Part shown: piece after piece, positions 1-8,449 of the stretch
How positions within the stretch are numbered: the first letter of the stretch is position 1
How the letters are laid out: each line of letters opens with the position of its first letter
From: Byssovorax sp.
Lineage (GTDB): Bacteria > Myxococcota_A > Polyangia > Polyangiales > Polyangiaceae
Direction: 5' to 3'
NCBI GenBank assembly: GCA_025362495.1
Contig: JANYGI010000220.1
Location: forward strand, 1 to 64,000
Length of the DNA: 64,000 nt
Made by a program: the position numbers and the translations under genes
Notes under the pieces: model-generated
Told to the model about the DNA's origin: nothing
Seen by the model: the letters and a program-made list of their open reading frames with translations, nothing else
Database searches by the model: none

Positions 1-2
1 TC

Positions 3-265
3 TACGCGAATACCTTCGAGTGTGCGCCAGCGGAGATGACGTACGTGCCGCCGCGGCCTAAGCGCACCAGCGTGCAAGTCTCGCTCACTGCGACGGTCGT
101 GGGACCCGCGGGCCAGGAGATCCACGTCGACGAGCGAGGGCCGATCAAGGTCCAATTTCACTGGGATCGCCTGGGCACCTACGACGAGAAGAGCTCGTGC
201 TGGATCCGGACGATGCAGCCCTGGGCAGGGGCGGCATGGGGACATCAGTTCATCCCGCGAGTCGG
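3..265 (+). pseudogene. vgrG: VgrG spike protein, 5' part of a split gene (runs off the left edge)
   Basis: The frame is open from base 3, so the gene begins before the window. The protein text contains VVGPAGQEIHVDERG, IKVQFHWDR, SSCWIR and GHQFIPRVG, the conserved stretch of VgrG just before its OB-fold/spike part. VgrG trimers form the tip of the type VI secretion needle. After FIPRVG the homology stops abruptly at about base 265, and the frame runs into transposase-like residues (ADLSERNVVALLTHLDLP) to a stop at 455. The missing continuation (MEVVVTFLGGDVDRPLITG) is found in the same orientation at 22512. I infer one gene split by an insertion. Two independently truncated vgrG genes are the alternative. 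Confidence 0.85.
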
Positions 266-345
266 ATCGGAAGGCGCGGTCAGAACAGCTGACCTTTCCG
301 AGCGCAACGTCGTCGCCCTTCTCACGCACCTCGACCTTCCCACTA
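266..345 (+). mobile_element. Scrap of an IS91-like transposase C-terminus fused in frame to vgrG
   Basis: Read in the vgrG frame, the residues ADLSERNVVALLTHLDLP resemble TDISEREVVVAILAHLGLP, the C-terminal end of the IS91-like transposase remnants found elsewhere in the window on the minus strand (for example 6201-6452). This scrap is on the plus strand and is diverged from them, so it comes from a different family member. It marks the left end of the segment that interrupts vgrG. Confidence 0.45.
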
Positions 346-382
346 CTCCGCGCATGGAATGGGATCCGGTGTTCGGGGCCTC

Positions 383-1001
383 TCACGACAGCTCCAGCAA
401 ACAGCTACCTGGCGTATGTGGAGATATGGAGCCTGCGATCTCGTCCGAGAAGTAGATGAGTGAGCACTCCGCCGGGCTTCAGCAGGCGAAGTGCCGGACC
501 AAAGAAGGGGAAATGGTTTCGGTGGACCTCGTCGACGTCGAGTGGACAGGTGTCGAACAGGATGCCATCGAAGTGGCTGGCCTGGAGCTCGGCGACAACT
601 TACTCCCAGAATCCGTGCATCAGCCGGACGCGCGACCGCGCCCACGTGGCGAAGGTCGCGGCGGCCGCGAGCACGTCCGAGTTCGCCTCGACGATCCAGT
701 GCTCATCGATCGTTTGGCTCTGGATGTGGCGCGCCGAGATGCCCATGCCGAAGCCCACCTCGAGGATCCGGCCACCCTCGCGGGCGGCGATCCTCGCCAG
801 CTCTCGCATGTAGTCGTCTTCCCACCGCTCCATCACCGGGTGCCCGAGGATGGTGGGCGTGCTGTCGTCGAACGAGGCCTCGGCCGTCTTCCACCGATCC
901 TTCACGGCGTCGAAGCCAATGGTCCGCCGCTCTTCCAGCGTCTTTCTCCGCGGATCCTCTTCCTCGCGCCAGTCCTTCTCGATGTGGTCTATCCCGGCCA
1001 T
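383..1001 (-). pseudogene. Guanidinoacetate N-methyltransferase-like protein, decayed
   Basis: The frame from ATG 1001 contains HPVMERWEDDYM and the SAM-binding motif ILEVGFGMGISARHIQ, followed by HGFWE and a TAA stop at 600-602. The same frame then continues with VVAELQASHFDGILFDTCP and LLKPGGVLT. This is the order seen in GAMT-type class I methyltransferases (substrate-binding DGILYDTYPL followed by RLLKPGGVLT). A second lesion, a frameshift near 455, precedes YFSDEIAGSISP and a final stop at 383. One nonsense change (probably GAA to TAA) plus one frameshift make it non-functional. It overlaps the transposase scrap and vgrG junk on the other strand, so its 3' end may also be trimmed. Confidence 0.75.
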
Positions 1002-1071
1002 GGGGGTTCTTGGAAGGTGGTGAATCCGGGCGAGTCAGGGCACCGGCGAGCTGCGAGCTGGCGCGGGGAAC

Positions 1072-1596
1072 CTACGCTTCCAGGCGCGAGAAATCGACCT
1101 TCATCGGCGCGCCCTCCGCTGCCAGCCGCCGCCACATCGCCACGGCATCGATGCCGACGGCGTCCATCGCGTTGCGTTCCCAGACGCCGCCCGCGCGAGG
1201 CGCCCCGCTCGGGAACTCGTACCGGACGAAGTCCTTCGCCGTGTCGTCCACCGCCGGGTCGTCGGCGACCATGGCCAGCACATCGAGGCCGAGAAACGGC
1301 GCGGCGAACCAGACGAACTGGTAGACGGCCTGGCGGCTGTCGGCGATCGACCGCAGCACGTCGCGCCACGTCCAGAAGTCGAAGTCTTTCCACACGAAGC
1401 CTGTGGCGTACAAGGCGTCCAACAGCACCGAATCCTCGAGACGGCGGAACAGCTCGACCACCATGCGAACCGGGCCGAGGGTACGCACGGAAGCCTCGTA
1501 CCGCGTCTGGAAGTCGATGTCCTCGCCCGCGCGCCAGCGCGCGAGGTCGTCGAGCAGGTCCGAGAAGAGTCGCGCAGCGACGGGTTGGTCTCGCAT
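1072..1596 (-). CDS. Hypothetical protein, 174 aa
   Basis: The product is 174 residues, soluble and acidic/aromatic (WKDFDFWTWRDVL, YQFVWFAAPFLGLDVLAM). It has no signal peptide, no clear membrane span, and no motif I recognise. It starts at ATG 1596, only 16 bases from a 150-bp inverted-repeat element (1612-1761), so its native promoter may have been displaced. It ends 71 bases upstream of the decayed methyltransferase on the same strand and may once have shared an operon with it. Regular codon use and internal helix-like patterning support a real gene, but function is unknown. Confidence 0.55.
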   Translation of the reverse strand: MRDQPVAARLFSDLLDDLARWRAGEDIDFQTRYEASVRTLGPVRMVVELFRRLEDSVLLDALYATGFVWKDFDFWTWRDVLRSIADSRQAVYQFVWFAAPFLGLDVLAMVADDPAVDDTAKDFVRYEFPSGAPRAGGVWERNAMDAVGIDAVAMWRRLAAEGAPMKVDFSRLEA

Positions 1597-1611
1597 GAGT
1601 AGCCTCGCCCG

Positions 1612-1761
1612 CTAAATCAGCGAGCGGGATCCTCGAACAACAGGAAGGATCGGTCGCGCTCGACGATGGCGCCCGATCGCCGCGCCGGCAACGGGCCAGC
1701 GGTCCTGCGGCGATCCCCGGCATGGGTTGCTGTTGTTCGAGAATCGTGACCGGTCATTCAG
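1612..1761. mobile_element. 150-bp inverted-repeat element (MITE-like), copy 1
   Basis: This is one of three near-identical units (also 5880-6029 and 13013-13161). The left end starts CTAAATCAGCGAGCGGG and continues to CTCGAACAACAG. The right end, read on the other strand, starts CTGAATGACC and reaches the same CTCGAACAACAG. The terminal pattern is therefore CT(A/G)AA plus an inner 12-base CTCGAACAACAG arm. No gene is encoded. The size and inverted ends fit a non-autonomous element moved in trans; I do not know its transposase. Confidence 0.8.
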
Positions 1762-1782
1762 CGATCCACCCCGCGCTGGGAG

Positions 1783-2101
1783 GCTAAGACAAGGAAGCCC
1801 GATCCTGCAAGGCTAGCCCTTCTCGCCGTCGCGCTGGCGATGGGAAAATCACCCCGGCAGGCCCTCGAATCTCGCGTGCCTCGTCCTCGCGGCACACCTT
1901 CGCCCTCGCGACGTCCTCGCGCCTTCGGCCTGCTCAAGCTGTTGCTGTTCACGTAAAATCGAAGCCGGGACTCCGCGGCCGCGCGATTGGCGGCGCAAAC
2001 GGAGGCAGCCCGAGGTGCGCCAGGATGGCCACGACCACCTCGCGCTCCGAAATGTCGGCCACAATCGCCCGCCTGCCACCGCATTGGGCAGGCCAAAAGC
2101 G
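1783..2101 (-). mobile_element. IS91-like element, 3' fragment (copy A)
   Basis: On the minus strand the residues IVADISEREVVVAILAHLGLP and ARPRSPGFDFT end at 1949 and match the transposase C-terminus at 6201-6452 and about 8268-8449. The non-coding tail beyond the stop (1783-1948) is also shared with those copies. Similarity ends at about 2101, after the shared GGGCAGGCCAAAA, so only the 3' third is present. The original element is inferred to be an IS91-family (Y2 rolling-circle) transposon because its tail resembles that family's C-terminus (WAELLRR then CPCGG then AILAHLGLP). Confidence 0.65.
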
Positions 2102-2456
2102 CTGGTCGGTACGTTCAGGCTGCTCGCGACCTGGCAGAAGATCACGCCGCGCTCGATCGCCGCCGCGATGAAGTGATACGTCCCGCGCATGATGTGAGGG
2201 GCCGGCAGGGGCCGGCAGGGCCGCAGGGGTTGCCCCGGCAGGTCGCCGTGCTCGACGGCGGCGTCCAAGGGCGACGCCGGCCCCGCTGGCCCGCAGTTCA
2301 CCTGCCCGCACCTCTGCCACGTGGCCGATGACTGGCCGAGCAACTCGGCCAGGGTGCCGCCGACCTCGGGCGCCCGGATGGCATGCCTCGGTTGCCCTCA
2401 CGGCCGCGGGCCCCGCGATCGCGCAGTGCACCACGAGCCACGTCGTCGCCGGTTGC
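2102..2456. other. Unassigned stretch between element fragments
   Basis: Minus-strand translation gives LAELLGQSSATWQRCGQVNC and HIMRGTYHFIAAAIERGVIF, which have some protein-like character but no start, no recognisable family and no intact end. The frame runs directly into the IS91-like fragment at 2101. It contains a short GC-rich direct repeat (GGGGCCGGCA, two copies at about 2200-2220). I see no gene I can support; it may be a remnant of the host gene of copy A. Confidence 0.3.
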
Positions 2457-2462
2457 CAGTAA

Positions 2463-2712
2463 CCCCTCCGGGGTTCGTTGCAAGTGCGCGAGATCACGGC
2501 TATCGGCGACCCGGCACCCCTCCGGGGTTCGTTGTAACCACGCGATTTCCCGTCGGGCGGCTGCGCGCGCTCACCCCTCCGGGGTTCGTTCTAACTGCTC
2601 GATATCTGGGCGAGCGCCCAGATCCGGGAACACGAGCTCCACCCTCCGGGGTTCGTTGTAACCGCGCAATCTCCCTATCGGGCGACGATGCGCGCTCACC
2701 CCAGCTACGTGA
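2463..2712. repeat. Four-unit degenerate tandem repeat with CCCCTCCGGGGTTCGTT core
   Basis: The core CCCCTCCGGGGTTCGTT starts at about 2463, 2517, 2574 and 2641, giving spacings of 54, 57 and 67 bases. The core is itself a small hairpin (ACCCC-TCC-GGGGT). The intervening DNA of units 2 and 4 is also alike (both include CCGCGCAAT/CCACGCGAT and CGGGCG blocks), so the whole ~58-base unit repeats. Unit 3 instead carries a 9-bp perfect hairpin (ATCTGGGCGAGCGCCCAGAT). The array lies just downstream of the VOC gene's stop on the minus strand. Confidence 0.7.
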
Positions 2713-2722
2713 TTCATGGTCG

Positions 2723-3445
2723 CTACGCCGTGGGCTGCAGCAGGCCGATCGTCGCGCCCTGCGGATCCGCCATCACCGCGATGCGGCCGACGTTCGGCAC
2801 GTTGTCCGGGCCCATCTTGATCTGGGCGCCGAGCTTCTTCGCCTTGGCCGCCGTGGCGTCGGCGTCGGCGACGTGGACGTATGGCACCCACAGCGCGGGC
2901 GCGCCCGGCGTCTGCATCATGCACGCGCGCTCTTTGCCGGCAGACGCGAGCACGTGATAGGTGCCCATCGGCCCCATGTCCATCGGCTTGTCGTCGAAGC
3001 CGAGCGCGGACCAGAACGCGAGCGACTTGGTCGCATCGGTCGTCATCAGCTCGTTCCAGCAGAACGCGCCGACCTGCTTGCTGAACTCGCCCTCCTCGGG
3101 CTTGCCCGGCTGCCACAGCGCGAACGCCGTGCCGAGCGGATCGGCGACGACGGCGAACGTGCCGGGACCCATCGGCGAGGGATCGTGGTGCACGGCACAG
3201 CCGAGCGACTTCACCTTCGCCGCGATGGCCTTCGCGTCGTCGACGAGCAGGTGCGAGAGCCAGCCGGGAGCCTTGCCCGGCTGGTAACCACCGATCGTCT
3301 CGTCGCCGAGCGCGATCATCGTGTAGGTATGGCCGTTGCCCATCGGCACGGCCTTGGTGGACCAGTTGAAGACCTCGCCGAAGAAGCCCTGGGCCTTCGC
3401 GGAGTCACCCGTGTAATCGAACCAGCAGAAGCGGGAAGCAGTCAT
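2723..3445 (-). CDS. VOC family protein (two glyoxalase/bleomycin-resistance domains)
   Basis: The product is 240 residues with two tandem vicinal-oxygen-chelate repeats. Repeat 1 begins FCWFDYTGDSAKAQGFFGEV and repeat 2 begins GAFCWNELMTTDATKSLAFW. Each ends in the typical VADPLGTAFALWQP / MADPQGATIGLLQP strand. Such double-VOC proteins of about 250 residues are common in actinobacteria and myxobacteria and often have no known substrate. ATG 3445 is preceded by GGAG-like sequence (AAAGGAGAGTGATGAC). It is divergent from the reductase gene at 3540, leaving a 94-base shared promoter gap. The four-unit repeat follows its stop codon. The family is certain; the reaction is unknown. Confidence 0.9.
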   Translation of the reverse strand: MTASRFCWFDYTGDSAKAQGFFGEVFNWSTKAVPMGNGHTYTMIALGDETIGGYQPGKAPGWLSHLLVDDAKAIAAKVKSLGCAVHHDPSPMGPGTFAVVADPLGTAFALWQPGKPEEGEFSKQVGAFCWNELMTTDATKSLAFWSALGFDDKPMDMGPMGTYHVLASAGKERACMMQTPGAPALWVPYVHVADADATAAKAKKLGAQIKMGPDNVPNVGRIAVMADPQGATIGLLQPTA

Positions 3446-3539
3446 GTCATCACTCTCCTTTGCCCCCAGGTCGAACGGGGTGCACGAGGATCGACACCGG
3501 GAGTGAAAAATTTCGCAAGCGCCCGACTACACTGCGGTT

Positions 3540-4469
3540 ATGCGAATCGCCATCGTCGGAACCGGAGCGGTCGGCGGCACGATCGGTGCGCGGCTGAGCG
3601 AGGTAGGCAGGGAGGTCACGTTCGTCGCGCGCGGGGAGCATGCGGCAGCGATCAAGGCGCACGGGCTGCGGCTGCAATCGCCCGACGGCGAGGTCACCGT
3701 GCGCGCGCCGGTATGCTCGATCGGCGAGCTGCGCGGGATCGAGCTCGTGCTGCTGTGCGTGAAGACGCAGCAGGCGGCGGCCGCGCTCGACGAGCTCAGC
3801 ACGGTGACGTCGGCGCCGATCGCGTGTCTGACCAATGGCCTCGAAGCGGAGCGCCTCGCGCTGCGGTGGTTCGGCGACGTGCACGGTGTCTGCGTGTACA
3901 CCGCGGCGACGCATCTCGAGCCCGGCATCGTGCAGCAGTGGTCATCGCCATCGCGCGGGATCCTGGATGTCGGGCGCTATCCGGGCGGGCACGATGACGT
4001 CGATGTCGAGATCGCGGCTGCGTTCACCGCGGCGGGCTACGCGTCGGAGGTGAGCGACGACATCATGGCGGTCAAGCGGACCAAGCTCGTGGGCAACCTG
4101 TCGAATGCGGTGGACGCGATGATCGGCGCGCGCTCGCATCCGATCGAGGCGGACGCGCGGCGCGAGGCGTTCGCGGTGTACGCGGCAGCCGGGCTGTCGA
4201 CGACGCGGGACATCGAGGAGGATCCGCGGCGTGCGTTCATGAAGAGCGGCGAGATCAAGGGCGCGATGCGCGCGGGCGGCTCGACCTGGCAATCGGTCGC
4301 GCGCGGATCGCGCGAGATCGAGTGCGACTACCTCAACGGCGAGATCGCGCTGCTCGGTCGGTTGCACGGCGTCCCGACGCCCGCGAACGATCGGCTACAG
4401 CGCCTGGCGGCGAGGTTCGCGCGGGAGGGTCGTGCCGCCGGCTCGCTCTCGTTGAGCGAGCTGGCGTAG
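3540..4469 (+). CDS. Ketopantoate reductase-family oxidoreductase (PanE/ApbA-like)
   Basis: This 309-residue protein has the N-terminal NAD(P)-binding motif IVGTGAVGGTIGARL, a second-strand VTFVARGEHAAAIKAHGLRL, and a C-terminal helical domain with the family signature KRTKLVGNLSNAV. Length and layout match 2-dehydropantoate 2-reductases. True PanE enzymes reduce ketopantoate with NADPH in pantothenate synthesis, but many paralogs act on other 2-oxo acids. A second relative lies at 26390-27286 in this window, so I do not assign PanE activity. It is preceded by a 94-base divergent gap and followed by the decayed selO on the opposite strand. Confidence 0.88.
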   Translation: MRIAIVGTGAVGGTIGARLSEVGREVTFVARGEHAAAIKAHGLRLQSPDGEVTVRAPVCSIGELRGIELVLLCVKTQQAAAALDELSTVTSAPIACLTNGLEAERLALRWFGDVHGVCVYTAATHLEPGIVQQWSSPSRGILDVGRYPGGHDDVDVEIAAAFTAAGYASEVSDDIMAVKRTKLVGNLSNAVDAMIGARSHPIEADARREAFAVYAAAGLSTTRDIEEDPRRAFMKSGEIKGAMRAGGSTWQSVARGSREIECDYLNGEIALLGRLHGVPTPANDRLQRLAARFAREGRAAGSLSLSELA

Positions 4470-4569
4470 CGTGCCTGCACGAAGACCGTCGCGCTGATGT
4501 TGCTCGTGGCGGCCGGCACGGCGGCGGACGATCAGGCGACCGACGGCAAGGCTCGGAGAGAGTGAGCGC

Positions 4570-5879
4570 CTAGCTCGAGCAGCTGAGCATCGAGCAGCCG
4601 GCCTTGTGGCGCGCCCACTCGGGGCGCTTCTCGGTGAAGCGCCCGCGGCCCGGCTGGACGGTGTACGGGTGGCGGAGGACGTCGATCAGCTCGGGCAGAG
4701 CGTCGCGATCTCCGCGCTCGGTCGCCTCGATGACCTGCGCACGAGGTAGTTGCGCGGGACGTAGAGCGGGTTGATCGCGTTCATGCGGGCGGCGACGTCG
4801 CCAGCTTCGAGGCGCGCGCGGGCACGGTACTTCGCGAGTCAGTTGTCGACGAGCGTGCGCTGCATCGGCGTCGGGGACGTGTAGTACGCGGGCTCGAGGT
4901 TGCCGTCGGCGAGGCCGCGGAACCACAGCGGCATGTCGGTCTCGACCTCCTGGAGGAGCTCGGAGAGTTGCTGCAGGAGCGCATCGTCCTGGGCGGCGGT
5001 ATCGCCGTGGCCGGACAGGCCGAGCTTGCGGAGCATCGTGTGGCGATAGAGCGAGGCAACCTCGTGGGGAAACCGGTCGACGACGCGCTGGAGTGGCGCC
5101 ACGTCGTCGACGACCTTCGCGAGCGCGCGGGCGAGCTGGGCGAGGTTCCAGTGCGCGATCGCGGCCTGGTTGCCGAAGCGATAGCGGCGATTCGAGGCGT
5201 CGGTGGTGTTCGGGGTCCAGTCGAGATCGAAGGACTCGAGCCAGCCGTACGGGCCGTAGTCGATCGTGAGCCCGAGGATCGACATGTTGTCGGTGTTCAT
5301 CACGCCGTGGACAAAGCCCACGCGGAGCCACTCGGTGACCATGAACGCGGTCGTGTGGGCGATCTCGGCGAACATCTCGGCGGTGCTGCGGCCGGCGAAG
5401 AAGCGCTCGCGCGTGTAGTCGACGAGCTGGCGCAAGAGGCCGAGCTCGCCGCGCGCGGCGTGGATCTCGTAGCTGCCGAAGCGCAGGAACGTCGGGGCGA
5501 CCCGGCAGACCACCGCGCCCGGCTCGGGGCGTGCGTTGCCATCGTACAGCAGATCTCGGATCACGTGCTCGCCGGTGAGCACGAGTGAGAGGGCGCGGGT
5601 GGTCGGGACGCCCAAGTGAAACATCGCCTCGCTGCAGACCAGCTCGCGCAGGGAGGAGCGCAGGACGGCGCGGCCATCCGCGCGGCGGGAGTACGGCGTG
5701 GGCCCGGCCCCCTTGAGCTGGAGCTCCCAGGTCAGGCCCTCGTGTGTGACCTCGCCCAGCGTGATCGCGCGGCCGTCGCCGAGCTGGCCGGCCCACGTGC
5801 CGAGCTGGTGGCCGCCGTAACAAGCCGCGTACGGCACGCTGCCATCGGCCAGCGTGTTGCCAGCCAGCACCTGCGGAGG
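4570..5879 (-). pseudogene. selO: SelO/YdiU-family pseudokinase (protein AMPylase), decayed
   Basis: Residues such as [35 protein letters not shown] and [14 protein letters not shown] are SelO signatures; SelO transfers AMP to proteins. Three lesions are visible. The first ~70 residues are replaced by the 150-bp element whose end lies at 5880. A TGA stop at 4839-4841 sits where the family has Trp (NWLAKYRAR). A one-base frameshift near 4740 shifts the tail into another frame, where RNYLV, AQVIEATERGD, TVQPGRGRFTEKRPEW and the terminal GCSMLSCSS are still readable. The intact C-terminal CxxS-type tail shows the gene was complete before the element arrived. Confidence 0.9.
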
Positions 5880-6029
5880 CTAAATCAGCGAGCGGGATCC
5901 TCGAACAACAGAAAGGGTCGGTCGCGCTCGACGATGTCGCCCGATCGCCGCGCCGGCAACGGGCCAGCGGTCCTGCGGCGATCCCCGGCATGGGTTGCTG
6001 TTGTTCGAGAATCGTGACCGGTCATTTAG
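5880..6029. mobile_element. 150-bp inverted-repeat element (MITE-like), copy 2
   Basis: This copy is nearly identical to copy 1 (1612-1761). Here both ends read CTAAAT outward (CTAAATCAG at the left, GGTCATTTAG at the right), the best-preserved terminal pair, with inner arms CTCGAACAACAG and CTGTTGTTCGAG. It abuts the truncated selO frame on the left and an IS91-like fragment on the right, so it sits at the breakpoint that removed the selO start. Confidence 0.85.
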
Positions 6030-6598
6030 GCCAAGCTAGGCCAATCCCGCAACCACGACCCCTCCCGCGCCCTCCTCCGCGTCGCGCTACGACGGAAAAA
6101 CCACGCCGCCGAGCCCCCGAACCTCGCGTGCATCGTTCTCGCGGCACACCTTCGCCCTCGCGACGTCCTCGCGCCTTCGGCCTGCTCGAGCTGTTGCTGT
6201 TCACGTAAAATCGAAGCCGGGACTCCGCGCCCGCGCGATCGGCGGCGCAAACGGAGGCAGCCCGAGGTGCGCCAGGATGGCCACGACCACCTCGCGCTCC
6301 GAAATGTCGGTCACAATCACCCGCCTACCACCGCATGGGCAGGCCAAAACATCCACCAGATAAATGCGGCGAAGAAGCTCCGCCCACTCGATCCGCGAGC
6401 CGACCAGCTTCACGACGCCGTCCCCGAGGCTCGTACGCGGGCGACTCCGCACGGCGCTCTCGCTATCGCCGCGACGAGGGCGAGCGCGCCCTGCCCCCGA
6501 ACGCGGGATCGTGGCAAGCTCGCCGCGCCAATCGATGATTCACCAACGAGATCGAGCAGATGAGCAAATGTTCGGTCTGCAACCTCCATCGGGATAGT
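6030..6598 (-). mobile_element. Internally deleted IS91-like element (copy B)
   Basis: On the minus strand the left part encodes the transposase C-terminus: IEWAELLRRIYLVDVLACPC, then GGRRVIVTDISEREVVVAIL, ending RSPGFDFT at 6201. The tail 6030-6200 matches copies A and C. The other end, 6484-6598, matches 10556-10670 and 22422-22519 (GAATCATCGATTG and CGAACATTTGCTCAT on the minus strand, finishing CCGATGGAGG). The coding body between the ends is missing, so this looks like a 569-bp internal-deletion derivative that would need a helper transposase. Confidence 0.65.
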
Positions 6599-6639
6599 GA
6601 GCATCGTCACGCTGGCGGCCACCCAATCGACGCGGCGTA

Positions 6640-6868
6640 GAAGCTGGGCCCACTCGATCCTCCGGCCACCCGGCTTCACGACGCCGTCCCCGAAGCTCGT
6701 CCGCGGGTGGCTCCGCGCGGCGTTCTCGCTGTCGCCGCCGCCGCGCTCGGGCGACGTCGCCTCGCCGCTCGCCACGAACGCCGACGCGTCGTCGGCTTCT
6801 TCATCGTCCGCTTCTTCTTCCTCGCGCGCGGCAACGTCGGCGTCGCCCCGGCTCTCACCGGCCCGCGC
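6640..6868 (-). mobile_element. IS91-like transposase fragment (copy D), linker and motif region
   Basis: The minus-strand frame reads an acidic linker (EEEEADDEEADDASAF), then HPRTSFGDGVVKPGGRRIEW and AQLLRRVDW. This is the segment that precedes the CPCGG motif in copy B. The similarity starts abruptly near 6640 beside copy B's end and stops at 6868, where the 272-bp terminal-repeat element begins. It preserves more of the upstream linker than copies B or C. Confidence 0.55.
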
Positions 6869-7140
6869 GGCACCAGCCCTTTCAAGGTCATCGAAGATCG
6901 CGCGAAAGCCTTGTTTTGCGCATCGCTTCGCCGGTCGTCTCCTTCCGACCCGTTCCCGTTCCCGTTCCCGTTCCGATGCCTTCTTCCAGCAGGCAACGGC
7001 AGAGAGATGCACGTTGCTGGAAAGCCGGTCGCCACGCCGATCGGGCTGAAAGGCCGGGGAAAGGGGAACCAGAGGGCGAAGCGGGAACGGGAACGGGCAG
7101 AGCAGAGGCGAGCCTTGGTGACCTTGAAAGGGCTGGTGCC
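6869..7140. mobile_element. 272-bp element with 22-bp perfect terminal inverted repeats
   Basis: The left end (6869-6890) reads GGCACCAGCCCTTTCAAGGT plus CA, and the right end (7119-7140) is its exact reverse complement. Inside are GTTCCC hexamer repeats (four copies at about 6952-6974) and the complementary GGGAAC repeats (7083-7096), so the fold-back extends further inward. No gene is supported. It interrupts the IS91-like linker region of copy D. It is unrelated in sequence to the 150-bp family. Confidence 0.75.
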
Positions 7141-7332
7141 AGCGGCGGATATACACCGGCTGGTAACCCGCGCCCTAGTTGCCAAGAGTTGCCACTGGAT
7201 ACCCGGCGCGCACCGGTACAATCGGGTATTTTCTGGGCCAATTCGGGGCTGGTGCACGTCTTGCTGAGAGGCCCATCGCTCAGGCGTTCCCGAGCCCGCG
7301 TGATTCCCTTCTTCTCAACAACAGGAGTTTCC

Positions 7333-8001
7333 ATGAATCGTCTCTTCTTGTCCTTGGCGATGAGTATCGTGGCCCTCGTCGGATCTGGATGTGCACCTGA
7401 GGTGGAGGGCGGCGCATCGCCTTCGCACAACGTGCCAGCGGAGACGACGAGCTGGCGAGGGACATTGGCCGGCGCGACGGGGGAGAGCGGCGTCGTGAAC
7501 ATCGCGCTCACGTCGACGGCTGGGAACGCAAAGGCGGACGCGAAGGGTCACATCCGGTTCGTTGGGGGTAGCGAGGCCTCGCTTTCGGGATCTCTCGAGG
7601 TGGCCAGCGGCACGCTCACGCTCGAAGCAGGAAGTTACTCGCTCAACGGAAAGCTCGAGGAGAACGTGATCACCGGCTCGTTCAATCAGGGAAAGAGCAC
7701 CGGTGTCTTCTCGGTGCTTCGCGCCGACGAGGCCGATCCCGTCGTGTACTGCGGCACCTACGACGGGCCGTTCAAAGGGACCTGGAACATCGTGGTCGCG
7801 GACGACGGGACCGTGACGGGGAGCCACGCCGGCGACGCTAGCGGCATCGTCACCGGAGTTCGCACCGGCGACGAGGTTTCACTTCAGCACGCGGCAGGCA
7901 CCGCGGCGGGCACGATCTCCGGGACCGGCGTGGTGGGCACGTACGAGATCGGCAACAGCCCCGGCGGGACCTGGGAAGGCAGCGTCGAAGGTTGCCAGTG
8001 A
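7333..8001 (+). CDS. Secreted lipoprotein of unknown function
   Basis: The 222-residue product begins MNRLFLSLAMSIVALVGSGC, a signal peptide ending in a lipobox (VGSGC). The mature part is Gly/Ser/Thr-rich beta strand material with repeated short G-T-x-G units (SLSGSLEVASGTLTLEAG, ISGTGVVGTYEIG) and ends with a Cys. This pattern suits a small beta-barrel or beta-sandwich lipoprotein. ATG 7333 has ACAGGAG at 7321, giving good spacing. The frame is open further upstream into the mobile-element region, but those residues are not protein-like. A strong hairpin begins at its stop codon. Family unknown. Confidence 0.75.
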   Translation: MNRLFLSLAMSIVALVGSGCAPEVEGGASPSHNVPAETTSWRGTLAGATGESGVVNIALTSTAGNAKADAKGHIRFVGGSEASLSGSLEVASGTLTLEAGSYSLNGKLEENVITGSFNQGKSTGVFSVLRADEADPVVYCGTYDGPFKGTWNIVVADDGTVTGSHAGDASGIVTGVRTGDEVSLQHAAGTAAGTISGTGVVGTYEIGNSPGGTWEGSVEGCQ

Positions 8002-8047
8002 GCGACCCTCTTGCGGGGCGGCGTTCCCGCCCCACAAGAGGGTCGCT
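8001..8047 (+). terminator. Intrinsic-type hairpin after the lipoprotein gene
   Basis: Arms 8001-8021 (AGCGACCCTCTTGCGGGGCGG, 20 of 21 pairs) and 8027-8047 flank a 5-base loop. The stem starts at the last base of the stop codon. There is no T-run after it, as is common in GC-rich genomes. Confidence 0.7.
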
Positions 8048-8449
8048 AGGCCAGGTTAGGCCGATCCCGCAACCACGAAGAGGCTAGGCCAAGCAAGGCC
8101 GATCCCGCAAGGATGAACCCTCCCGCGCCCTCCTCCGCTCGCGCTGGCGACGGAAAAATCACCCCGACAGGCCCTCGAATCTCGCGCGCGTCGTCCTCGC
8201 GGCACACCTTCGCCCTCGCGACGTCGCCCGCGCCTTCGGCCCCTGCTCGAGCCGCTGCCGCTCACGTAAAATCGAAGCGGGGACTTCGCGCCCGCGCGAT
8301 CGGCGGCGCCGCCGCCTCCAGCCCGAGGTGCGCCAGGATGGCCACGACCACCTCGCGGTCCGAGATGTCGGCCACGATCGCCCGCCTGCCACCGCAAGGG
8401 CACGCCAGAACGTCCACCAGATAAATTCGCCGTAGAAGCTGGGCCCACT
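8048..8449 (-). mobile_element. IS91-like element copy C, 3' half (exon side of the group II intron)
   Basis: This segment matches copies A and B over the tail and transposase C-terminus (minus-strand ADISDREVVVAILAHLGL and the CPCGG region). It begins with a duplicated AGGCCA-AGGCCGATCCCGCAA motif at 8048-8110. The sequence stops at GAAGCTGGGCCCACT (8449), and the next base of the family consensus (CGATCCGCGAGCC) is found at 10453. Copies C and E are therefore halves of one element. Confidence 0.7.

Noticed and set aside
989-1723. Minus-strand frame through the 150-bp element (starts MPGIAAGPLARCRRG)
   Set aside because: The same leader appears at the second element copy fused to a different frame (5991). 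It is the element translated by chance, not a protein family.
2463-2712. Possible CRISPR array (four ~20-base repeats with 34-47-base spacers)
   Set aside because: Spacers of units 2 and 4 are alike, the period is irregular, repeats are degenerate, and no cas gene is nearby. It fits a tandem repeat better.
4480-4566. Short frame with signal-peptide-like VALMLLVAAGTAADD between the reductase and selO
   Set aside because: Lacks a credible start and ribosome site and is under 30 residues; at best a remnant.
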